Positions 13,217 through 17,840 of a DNA stretch of 17,840 nt are shown here, piece after piece. Position 1 is the stretch's first letter; each line of letters opens with the position of its first letter. Position numbers and translations under genes: made by a program. This DNA is from an uncultured beta proteobacterium. GTDB lineage: Bacteria > Pseudomonadota > Gammaproteobacteria > Burkholderiales > Burkholderiaceae_C. Location: contig CAIMHL010000067.1 of the NCBI GenBank assembly GCA_903840825.1, forward strand, positions 1 to 17,840. The letters run 5' to 3'. Under the pieces are notes generated by a model. It was not told the origin of the DNA and searched no databases. It saw only the letters and a program-made list of their open reading frames with translations.

Positions 13217-13780
13217 ACCCCAACCCAGCAGGGCGAAAACCCCCAGCCCCATAAAAATGAGGGCTGAAACTATATGCACGATGCGCAGGGGCACCAAGCG
13301 CGTCATGCGTTCACCCAACCAGACCACTGGGGCGTTGGCCAGCATCATGCCCAAGGTGGTGCCGGCCACGACCCAAAAGAACTGCGTGCTGTATTGGGCC
13401 GCGAGCATCACCGTGGCGATCTGGGTTTTATCGCCCATCTCGGCCAGAAAGAAGGCAATGACCGTGGTGCCGAAAACCCCAAAACGAGGCGCCTCCTGGG
13501 TGTCGTCATCTTCAAGCTTGTCGGGAATCAGCATCCACACCGCCATGGCGATGAACGAGGCACCCAGTACCCAGCGCAGCACATCAGCCCCTAAAACCGT
13601 GGTTACCCAAGCGCCCAAAGCGCCGGCCATCGCGTGATTGGCTATGGTGGCAACCAAGATGCCGAGTACGATGGGCCAGGGTTGGCGAAAACGAACCGCC
13701 AAGATAAGTGCGAGCAACTGGGTTTTGTCGCCCATTTCGGCCAAGGCCACGATTCCGGTTGAAACTAAAAATGGATCCAT
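13214..13780 (-). CDS. TMEM165/GDT1 (UPF0016) family cation transporter
   Basis: A 188-residue membrane protein with two homologous halves, each carrying the family motif E-x-G-D-K-T: ALAEMGDKTQLLAL near residues 13-26 and FLAEMGDKTQIATV in the second half. The halves are joined by a short acidic loop (PDKLEDDDTQEAP), and six hydrophobic helices fit the length. Characterised members export manganese (bacterial MneA) or move Ca2+/Mn2+ (yeast Gdt1, human TMEM165), so Mn2+ efflux is the most likely job. The ATG lies at 13778-13780 on the minus strand. I looked for a yybP-ykoY manganese riboswitch upstream and did not see one. The intergenic region is shared with the divergent amtB gene. Its stop codon overlaps the metX promoter. 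Confidence 0.93.
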   Translation of the reverse strand: MDPFLVSTGIVALAEMGDKTQLLALILAVRFRQPWPIVLGILVATIANHAMAGALGAWVTTVLGADVLRWVLGASFIAMAVWMLIPDKLEDDDTQEAPRFGVFGTTVIAFFLAEMGDKTQIATVMLAAQYSTQFFWVVAGTTLGMMLANAPVVWLGERMTRLVPLRIVHIVSALIFMGLGVFALLGWG

Positions 13781-13823
13781 GCCTAAATGGTAACTGGCAG
13801 AAGTGCGCTCTCAATCCCTGCCT

Positions 13824-13840
13824 TGCACAAGGTTGGTGTG
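13824..13840 (+). promoter_or_regulatory. NtrC-like binding site upstream of amtB
   Basis: TGCACAAGGTTGGTGTG follows the NtrC pattern TGCAC-x-A-N3-TGGTG, with mismatches only at the sixth and last two positions. It is 13 bp upstream of the -24 box, close for an enhancer but on the expected side. Control by nitrogen limitation through NtrC is inferred from this plus the sigma-54 promoter and the gene's function. Confidence 0.55.
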
Positions 13841-13851
13841 CGGCTGCAGCT

Positions 13852-13868
13852 TTGGCCTGAATATTGCT
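13852..13868 (+). promoter_or_regulatory. Sigma-54 (RpoN) promoter of amtB
   Basis: TTGGCCTGAATATTGCT fits the RpoN consensus YTGGCACG-N4-TTGCW. GG (13854-13855) and GC (13866-13867) have the required ten-base spacing, the whole TTGC of the -12 box is present, and only two -24 bases differ. Transcription should begin near 13879, giving a leader of about 62 bases. Ammonium transporter genes are classic RpoN/NtrC targets. Confidence 0.75.
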
Positions 13869-13871
13869 TGT

Positions 13872-13913
13872 ATTTGGTGCGTTAATTGGTTTTAAGTCAA
13901 AAGCGCACCAAAT
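13872..13913. repeat. 10 bp inverted repeat around the amtB start site
   Basis: ATTTGGTGCG (13872-13881) and CGCACCAAAT (13904-13913) are perfect inverted copies separated by 22 bases, with centres 32 bp apart, about three helical turns. The left arm overlaps the predicted transcription start, so a full RNA hairpin is unlikely. Paired protein sites, for example further NtrC half-sites (TGGTGC and GCACCA), are more plausible. Confidence 0.5.
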
Positions 13914-13940
13914 TAAATCAGCATTAATAAAGAGGATCTC

Positions 13941-15143
13941 ATGGAAGCACTAAAACAGGGCGCAGACACCCTGTTCATTCTTATCGGCGCAATCATGGTG
14001 CTTGCCATGCATGCAGGTTTTGCATTTTTGGAATTGGGGACCGTCAGGCGTAAAAACCAGGTGAATGCGCTGGTCAAAATTCTGGTGGACTTTTCGGTTT
14101 CCACCGTGGTTTACTTTGCAGTGGGTTACAGCGTGGCCTATGGCACCAGCTTCTTTGTGGGTGCGGAAGTACTGGTGGCCAAAAATGGCTATGAATTGGT
14201 AAAGTTCTTCTTTTTGCTGACCTTTGCAGCGGCTATTCCCGCCATCATTTCAGGTGGCATTGCCGAGCGCGCCAAGTTCTGGCCTCAATTGATCGCTACA
14301 GCCGTGATCGTGGGTGTCATTTACCCTTTGTTTGAAGGGGTGGTGTGGAACCAGCGTTTTGGCGTGCAGGCTTGGATCAAAGGTCTGACGGGCGAAGAGT
14401 TTCATGACTTTGCGGGCAGTGTGGTGGTGCACGCATTGGGGGGGTGGATCGCCCTGCCCGCGGTCATCTTGCTGGGTGCACGCGCCAACCGCTACCGCAA
14501 AGACGGCGGCATTTCAGCGCACCCTCCGTCCAGTATTCCGTTCTTGGCCCTGGGTGCCTGGATTCTCACGGTGGGCTGGTTTGGCTTTAACGTCATGAGC
14601 GCACAAACTCTGGACAAAATCTCAGGCTTGGTCGCGGTTAACTCCTTGATGGCGATGGTGGGAGGCACTTTAGCTGCCTTGCTTGCGGGTCGCAATGACC
14701 CAGGCTTCGTTCACAACGGCCCCTTGGCTGGCCTGGTCGCTGTATGCGCAGGCTCTGATTTAATGCACCCCATCAGCGCCTTGGTGGTGGGAGCCGTGGC
14801 AGGGAGCATCTTTGTTTATATGTTTACCCTGACGCAAAACAAGTGGAAGATTGATGATGTGCTCGGCGTCTGGCCTCTGCACGGCTTGTGTGGCACCTGG
14901 GGTGGGATTGCCGCAGGGATTTTTGGAACCAAAGCCATGGGAGGGCTAGGTGGCGTATCACTGGCGGCACAGTTCATAGGCACCTTGATGGGGGTGATCT
15001 GGGCAGTGGTGGGTAGTTTGTTGGTCTATGGCATTCTTAAAGCACTCATGGGTTTGCGCATGAGCCAGGAAGAAGAATTTGACGGTGCCGATTTGTCAAT
15101 TCATAGAATCAGCGCCTCACCTGACCGCGAGGCCAACTGGTAG
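13941..15143 (+). CDS. amtB: Ammonium transporter AmtB
   Basis: A 400-residue Amt/MEP/Rh channel that moves ammonium across the inner membrane, with eleven predicted helices. The family signature DFAGSVVVHALGG carries Asp156 and the first pore histidine, His164. The twin partner is His314 in WPLHGLCGTWGGIAAG. PAIISGGIAERAKFW is another family block. The protein starts directly with a membrane helix at about residue 10 and lacks the cleavable signal peptide of E. coli AmtB; the C-terminal tail, which normally contacts GlnK, is short. The ATG has GAGG six bases upstream. No glnK/glnB gene is adjacent, unlike the usual glnK-amtB pair; the gene appears to stand alone behind its own sigma-54 promoter. 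No clear terminator is visible after the stop. Confidence 0.97.
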   Translation: MEALKQGADTLFILIGAIMVLAMHAGFAFLELGTVRRKNQVNALVKILVDFSVSTVVYFAVGYSVAYGTSFFVGAEVLVAKNGYELVKFFFLLTFAAAIPAIISGGIAERAKFWPQLIATAVIVGVIYPLFEGVVWNQRFGVQAWIKGLTGEEFHDFAGSVVVHALGGWIALPAVILLGARANRYRKDGGISAHPPSSIPFLALGAWILTVGWFGFNVMSAQTLDKISGLVAVNSLMAMVGGTLAALLAGRNDPGFVHNGPLAGLVAVCAGSDLMHPISALVVGAVAGSIFVYMFTLTQNKWKIDDVLGVWPLHGLCGTWGGIAAGIFGTKAMGGLGGVSLAAQFIGTLMGVIWAVVGSLLVYGILKALMGLRMSQEEEFDGADLSIHRISASPDREANW

Positions 15144-15301
15144 CTTTAATGGGGGTAAACAATTAAGTCTGTCGGCGTCCGTTGAAAAATCCGTTGATTT
15201 CTTCAATGAACGACGAATTTAGTGCCCAGAGCCACGCAAAAATTACGTTTGCCGTGGTCTCTCCTGATAGATTGGCAGAACGGCTTCATACAAGTTTCGA
15301 G

Positions 15302-15381
15302 AGGTTGTGCTGTGAAGCGATTCACTAACTTAAAATCCCATTGAACTTCGCTCGGGGCCTGTTTCGCACAACCTAAGGCCC
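15302..15381. repeat. Nested and crossing inverted repeats
   Basis: AGGTTGTGC (15302-15310) pairs with GCACAACCT (15366-15374). Inside the first arm's downstream side is the hairpin GTGAA-GCGA-TTCAC (15312-15325). GGGCCT (15355-15360) pairs with AGGCCC (15376-15381) and crosses the first helix, giving a possible pseudoknot. A 9 bp inverted repeat in this much DNA is not rare by chance, so this is a candidate only. Confidence 0.35.
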
Positions 15382-15627
15382 AAGCCAATTGCTGCGTGAC
15401 CTTTGAGACAGCTTGCTCCAACTGGTCTTTTGCCGTCCTGACGGCGCAGCTGTTAAGGCGCTATACGGCTTTATCCTCACACAATCTCGTTTGGTGGGCA
15501 ATTTCAAAGGGAACGCTGTGCACATTGTCGACACCGCATCCAGACAATGTCTGATAGGCTTGTTACAAAGAATCAAACCCAAAAGTTTCAACCGCGATGG
15601 AGAGCCCATCGTTCTGAATAATATTAA

Positions 15628-15655
15628 GTGTCCAATATTCAGGACACGTATGTCC
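15628..15655. promoter_or_regulatory. Cluster of three TGTCC half-sites
   Basis: GTGTCC (15628-15633), GGACAC (15642-15647) and TGTCC (15651-15655) form two overlapping dyads: GTGTCC-N8-GGACAC and GGACA-N4-TGTCC. The middle half-site is shared. This looks like a multi-site operator or enhancer. It lies about 100 bp upstream of a sigma-54-like element at 15757-15773. No regulator can be named. Confidence 0.4.
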
Positions 15656-15756
15656 AAGGACTTTCTCCACAACAATACTTGTCTCAGAGGTCAGCGGGGC
15701 TAGGCTGCCAAAGACATTGGCTCCAAATTAACTTCTTAAAACTGACAGTTCAATGG

Positions 15757-15773
15757 ATGGCACTGCTCGCGCA
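15757..15773 (+). promoter_or_regulatory. Possible sigma-54 promoter in gene-free stretch
   Basis: A perfect -24 hexamer TGGCAC (15758-15763) is followed at the right distance by GC (15771-15772) in GCGCA, where the consensus has TTGCA. The GG-N10-GC core is exact, but the -12 box lacks TT. A start near 15784 would precede no recognisable gene. One or so such matches is expected by chance in this much GC-rich DNA. Confidence 0.25.
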
Positions 15774-15842
15774 ATGCCAAAATACTTGACCGGCCTAGGT
15801 GGACGACGTTCATATCGCATCCATTTTTCAGACTTCTCAACA

Positions 15843-15876
15843 AGCCTGGAGTTTACACATGGGCTTACTCCAGGCT
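15843..15876 (-). terminator. 10 bp stem-loop after the cytochrome c gene
   Basis: AGCCTGGAGT (15843-15852) pairs perfectly with ACTCCAGGCT (15867-15876) around a 14-base loop. It lies about 22 bases beyond the stop codon of the minus-strand cytochrome c gene, the right place for its terminator. On that strand the stem is followed by TTGTTG, a weak U-tract. On the plus strand no T-run follows. Confidence 0.5.
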
Positions 15877-15897
15877 CAGGCGATCAAAGTGCAGTTT

Positions 15898-16209
15898 TTA
15901 GTTTGCGCCTTTGGCGATCCACTCAGAGAGAGCCTTTACATCGGCTGCCGCTACTTGAGGCATACCGGGCATAGGAATGCTGCCCCAAACGCCTGAGCCG
16001 CCTTTGGTAATTTTCTCAGCGAGATATGCGATTGCGTCAGATTTTCCTCTGTGTTTATCAGCAATAGACTTGAAAGCAGGGCCCACCATTTTTTTGCTCA
16101 CATCGTGGCAGTTAAGGCAGGCGCTTTTCTCGGCCAACTCGAGGTTGGCGTGTGCGGGCAGAGCCATGTAGACTAGTGCTCCAAAAAGCGCAAGGCGTCG
16201 TTGTTTCAT
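15898..16209 (-). CDS. Periplasmic class I cytochrome c (c551/c552-like)
   Basis: A 103-residue precursor. Residues 1-21 are a signal peptide ending AHA, leaving a mature protein of about 82 residues, the size of a cytochrome c551. The heme-binding site CLNCH is at residues 31-35. The sixth ligand is Met80 in GSIPMPGMP, matching the PMP region of c551 proteins. The C-terminal helix (DVKALSEWIAKGA) is typical. It carries electrons between periplasmic or membrane redox partners; the partner cannot be named. It is the last of three minus-strand genes for exported proteins, 14 bp after the DUF4399 lipoprotein gene, and is followed by a stem-loop. The Shine-Dalgarno is weak. Confidence 0.93.
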   Translation of the reverse strand: MKQRRLALFGALVYMALPAHANLELAEKSACLNCHDVSKKMVGPAFKSIADKHRGKSDAIAYLAEKITKGGSGVWGSIPMPGMPQVAAADVKALSEWIAKGAN

Positions 16210-16223
16210 GTTTTGCTCTATCT

Positions 16224-16649
16224 CTATTTGACAGTCACAGTGATGGTGTCGCTCAGTACCTTGCCAAACGATTGGTGGGCGCCATTGGCAAACTGTGCGG
16301 TGAGCTTGTAGACACCGGGAGTCAGCTTAACGTCAGCCTCGATTTGACCTTTGCCAAAGTGCATGTGCTTCTCTGTGAAGGGGATCGATTCTCCGGATGC
16401 AATGGAATCCAGATTGATTAACAAGTGATGATGGCCACTGTTGGCCACGATGTCGCCAGCAGGCGCAACTTGTAAGCCATTTACGCCAAAGCGTACTTTG
16501 AAGGTTGAGCCCACTGTGGCGTTGTTGGCAGGTTCCAAAATGCTGACTTGTTGCGCAGGTGCAGACGGGGCGCTGGTGCAGCCTGCCAAAGTTGCGGCAA
16601 GGGCAGCGGTGGCGAGAAGGAAGGAAAAACGGAAACTATATGTTTTCAT
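16224..16649 (-). CDS. DUF4399 lipoprotein
   Basis: A 141-residue protein with a lipoprotein signal: hydrophobic residues 10-22 and the lipobox LAGC, so Cys24 should be lipidated. The rest fits DUF4399: an early ILEPANNATVGSTFKVRFGV strand pair, the histidine cluster GHHHLLI (His73-75), EKHMHFGKGQIEADVKLTPG and a closing beta segment ending ITVTVK. The domain has the look of a small beta-sandwich, and the His-rich motifs suggest metal binding, but no function is established. It lies 14 bp before the cytochrome c gene and 87 bp after the DUF2946-like gene, in one likely operon of exported proteins. It should be anchored to a membrane facing the periplasm. Confidence 0.85.
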   Translation of the reverse strand: MKTYSFRFSFLLATAALAATLAGCTSAPSAPAQQVSILEPANNATVGSTFKVRFGVNGLQVAPAGDIVANSGHHHLLINLDSIASGESIPFTEKHMHFGKGQIEADVKLTPGVYKLTAQFANGAHQSFGKVLSDTITVTVK

Positions 16650-16736
16650 GATGTATAGATTTGGAGGTAAATGTTTCGAACGGCCAAGCCCAAATTAATG
16701 GCTGATTGGCACATGATGGAAGCGAGAGAAAAAGAA

Positions 16737-17123
16737 TCAGGCCAGCTGAAAAGCAGGCGGAGCTCTACCTGGCGGCGGCTTGTCGGCTCGAATCTGGTCA
16801 AGATCAATGCGTGGACTGGGAATCCACTGCCACACAGCCACGGTGCGTGGCACTTCGAAACTCAAATGCAAGGGCATGCCTGGAATGGCAACCAGAGCGT
16901 AGATCGGGGCATTACCGCAATGCTTGATGGTGCTGCTGCTGTCTGCAGTATCGGCAGGAACAGCTATTTTCTTCATGCCAGCGCCTGAGCAAACCACTAT
17001 TTCAATAGTCTTGCCACTGGCAAAAGCTATCGTGGTGTTAAGTGTGGTGCCCAAAGCAAACCAAGCCAAAGCTAACATAGCAATAGAAAGAGAGGCAAGG
17101 CGTTGTCGTCCGAGAGTCATCAT
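16737..17123 (-). CDS. DUF2946-like exported protein
   Basis: A 128-residue protein with an N-terminal hydrophobic segment (about residues 11-35) that looks like a signal peptide or anchor. Next comes IEIVVCSGAGMKKIAV with Cys45, and a later HC pair at residues 68-69 (IKHCGNAPIYALVAIPG). The order 'VCS-x-G ... HC' is reminiscent of DUF2946 proteins, which often sit near copper or periplasmic redox genes. The usual second cysteine after HC is missing, so the assignment is tentative. The C-terminal 40 residues are proline-rich and not recognised. Either of two adjacent ATGs (17123 or 17120) may be used; no strong ribosome site is seen. It heads the run of exported-protein genes. Confidence 0.7.
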   Translation of the reverse strand: MMTLGRQRLASLSIAMLALAWFALGTTLNTTIAFASGKTIEIVVCSGAGMKKIAVPADTADSSSTIKHCGNAPIYALVAIPGMPLHLSFEVPRTVAVWQWIPSPRIDLDQIRADKPPPGRAPPAFQLA

Positions 17124-17302
17124 AATTTTGAAAATATGTTAATCAACACCAAAAGCCGTGTCAATCGCGTAAACCCGATGTGTCGGGAGTAAATGACTTG
17201 TCCGGTTTATGGAACTGCGTATAAAGCCCCCGCCCTTGTATCGGGGCTCGCTTGAATGAGCATTTGGCTTTGTGATCCAAGTAAAAATCTAAACGAAAAA
17301 AT

Positions 17303-17331
17303 TTGTGAAAGATTTATTTTTGAAGCATAAT
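17303..17331 (+). promoter_or_regulatory. Sigma-70 promoter of the RRM gene
   Basis: TTGTGA (17303-17308) and CATAAT (17326-17331) are separated by the ideal 17 bases, in an AT-rich setting that may act as an UP element. The start would be near 17338, giving a leader of about 128 bases before the ATG. Long leaders are usual for cold-induced RNA-binding protein genes. Confidence 0.6.
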
Positions 17332-17426
17332 GTAGTGGTATTGCTGAAAATCGGCAGTATGAGTTTGCGGTGTTTAGTCAGTTTCGCGTCTGCTTTAAGT
17401 CTTTATTGGTTTGTTGTAGCGGTTTT

Positions 17427-17462
17427 GGACTCCATCGCGTTTTGAGTTATTTTGAGGAGTCC
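17427..17462 (+). promoter_or_regulatory. Leader hairpin covering the RRM gene's Shine-Dalgarno
   Basis: GGACTCC (17427-17433) is the perfect complement of GGAGTCC (17456-17462), with a 22-base loop. The 3' arm contains most of the ribosome-binding sequence GAGGAG (17454-17459), seven bases before the ATG at 17467. Folded, the site would be hidden; opened, it is strong. This suggests control by temperature, by the protein itself, or by ribosome access. Confidence 0.6.
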
Positions 17463-17466
17463 TTTC

Positions 17467-17840
17467 ATGGGCAACAAACTTTACGTAGGCAACCTGCCTT
17501 ACACCTTCCGTGACGAAGACCTGCAACAAGCATTTGCTGCGCACGGTACCGTTACTAGCGCAAAAGTCATGATGGAGCGTGACACTGGCCGTTCAAAAGG
17601 CTTCGGCTTTGTTGAAATGGGCAATGACGCTGAAGCACAAGCTGCTATCAACGGCATGAATGGTCAACAATACGGTGGCCGTGGTCTCGTTGTTAACGAA
17701 GCACGTCCAATGGAGGCACGTCCTCCCCGCACTGGCGGCGGCGGCTTCGGCGGCGGCGCTGGCGGTGGCGGCGGTTACGGCGGCGGCGCTGGTCGTTCCG
17801 GTGGCGGCGGCGGCGGTGGTTACGGCGGTGGCGCTGGCGG
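17467..17840 (+). CDS. Glycine-rich RRM RNA-binding protein, cut by window end
   Basis: Translation from the ATG gives at least 124 residues with no stop before the window edge, so the 3' end is missing. A single RNA recognition motif covers residues 3-80: RNP2 is LYVGNL (residues 5-10) and RNP1 is KGFGFVEM (residues 44-51), with the aromatic residues needed for RNA stacking. After residue 86 comes a low-complexity glycine tail with Tyr, Arg and Phe scattered in it, coded by GGC/GGT repeats. This is the layout of bacterial cold-induced RNA-binding proteins related to plant glycine-rich RNA-binding proteins; the usual role is RNA chaperoning. The Shine-Dalgarno GAGGAG is ideally placed but lies in a hairpin. 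The glycine tail may support RNA binding or condensation (inference). Confidence 0.95.
   Translation, partial: MGNKLYVGNLPYTFRDEDLQQAFAAHGTVTSAKVMMERDTGRSKGFGFVEMGNDAEAQAAINGMNGQQYGGRGLVVNEARPMEARPPRTGGGGFGGGAGGGGGYGGGAGRSGGGGGGGYGGGAG

Larger units (their letters stand above)
15144..15897. other. 754 bp stretch without a convincing gene
   Basis: Several ORFs of 60-100 codons occur on both strands (for example minus-strand 15203-15421 and 15373-15675). None has a ribosome site, recognisable domain or neighbour logic, and they overlap one another. The stretch does contain ordered DNA: nested inverted repeats at 15302-15381, a TGTCC half-site cluster at 15628-15655, a sigma-54-like element at 15757-15773 and a 10 bp stem at 15843-15876. 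It could hold a small RNA, regulatory DNA or a decayed insertion; sequence alone does not decide. Confidence 0.6.
17124..17466. other. 343 bp divergent intergenic region
   Basis: It separates the minus-strand exported-protein genes from the plus-strand RRM gene. It contains a hairpin AGCCCC (17225-17230) with GGGGCT (17243-17248), an AT-rich stretch with AAATCT/AGATTT (17285-17290, 17310-17315), the RRM promoter and its structured leader. No ORF of note lies inside. Confidence 0.7.

Noticed and set aside
13781..13860. yybP-ykoY manganese riboswitch before the UPF0016 gene
   Set aside because: Expected for some members of this transporter family, but the conserved sequence blocks are not present in the minus-strand leader.
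15203..15675. Two minus-strand ORFs (15203-15421, 15373-15675) as a frameshifted gene
   Set aside because: Their peptides show no domain I recognise, they lack ribosome sites, and they overlap in different frames. A decayed gene cannot be excluded but is not supported.
16671..16988. Plus-strand ORF preceded by GGAGG opposite the DUF2946-like gene
   Set aside because: The GGAGG is only three bases from the ATG, too close, and the ORF is antisense to a better-supported exported protein with no domain of its own.
17225..17248. AGCCCC/GGGGCT hairpin as a terminator
   Set aside because: It lies between divergent promoters with no gene ending there; only a short TTTATA follows on the minus strand.
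17728..17840. GGC/GGT-rich tract as a tandem DNA repeat
   Set aside because: It is the coding sequence of the glycine-rich tail of the RRM protein and stays in frame; no exact repeat unit stands out.

Overview
The window looks like a chromosomal stretch of a betaproteobacterium, most likely Comamonadaceae near Rhodoferax or Polaromonas. The reasons are the metX-metW pair, the protein flavour throughout, a glycine-rich RRM protein of the type common in Burkholderiales, and a short repeat inside chrA that resembles a family I remember as abundant in Comamonadaceae. No rRNA, tRNA, insertion sequence or CRISPR array was seen. The left part is accessory-like, the centre and right are ordinary metabolism, and one 0.75 kb stretch has no convincing gene.

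Region 1 (1-9107) is the most interesting. A TetR-type regulator (186-806) faces a tight run of six minus-strand genes. In transcription order from 8105 to 814 these are an acyl-CoA ligase (fadD-like), a PF10118 'metal-dependent hydrolase', a small two-helix membrane protein, a membrane-anchored sulfatase, a membrane-anchored formylglycine-generating enzyme (FGE) and a DUF1254/DUF1214 protein. A fatty acid hydroxylase/sterol desaturase diverges from the ligase. The same operator-like word, TACAC-N3-TGTA, occurs in front of the regulator, the ligase operon and the hydroxylase. I read this as one lipid-related regulon that also carries its own sulfatase and sulfatase activator; the substrate may be a sulfated lipid or sterol (inference).

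Region 2 (9129-13780, all minus strand) holds a GDT1/UPF0016 transporter, metX, metW, a two-domain chromate transporter and a FadR-type GntR regulator. Between the UPF0016 gene and metX lies a 113 bp leader that matches the SAM-II riboswitch pattern. It is followed by an intrinsic terminator whose U-run ends four bases before the metX ATG. An extended -10 promoter overlaps the upstream stop codon, so transcription would begin at the aptamer: S-adenosylmethionine would switch methionine synthesis off by attenuation.

Region 3 (13785-15143) is amtB, without glnK, behind a well-formed sigma-54 -24/-12 promoter and an NtrC-like site. Region 4 (15144-15897) has no supported gene but has inverted repeats, a cluster of TGTCC half-sites and a possible second sigma-54 promoter. 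Region 5 (15898-17123, minus strand) encodes three exported proteins: a cytochrome c, a DUF4399 lipoprotein and a DUF2946-like protein. The window ends in an RRM RNA-binding protein cut by the edge; its Shine-Dalgarno lies in a 7 bp leader hairpin, suggesting structure- or temperature-dependent translation.
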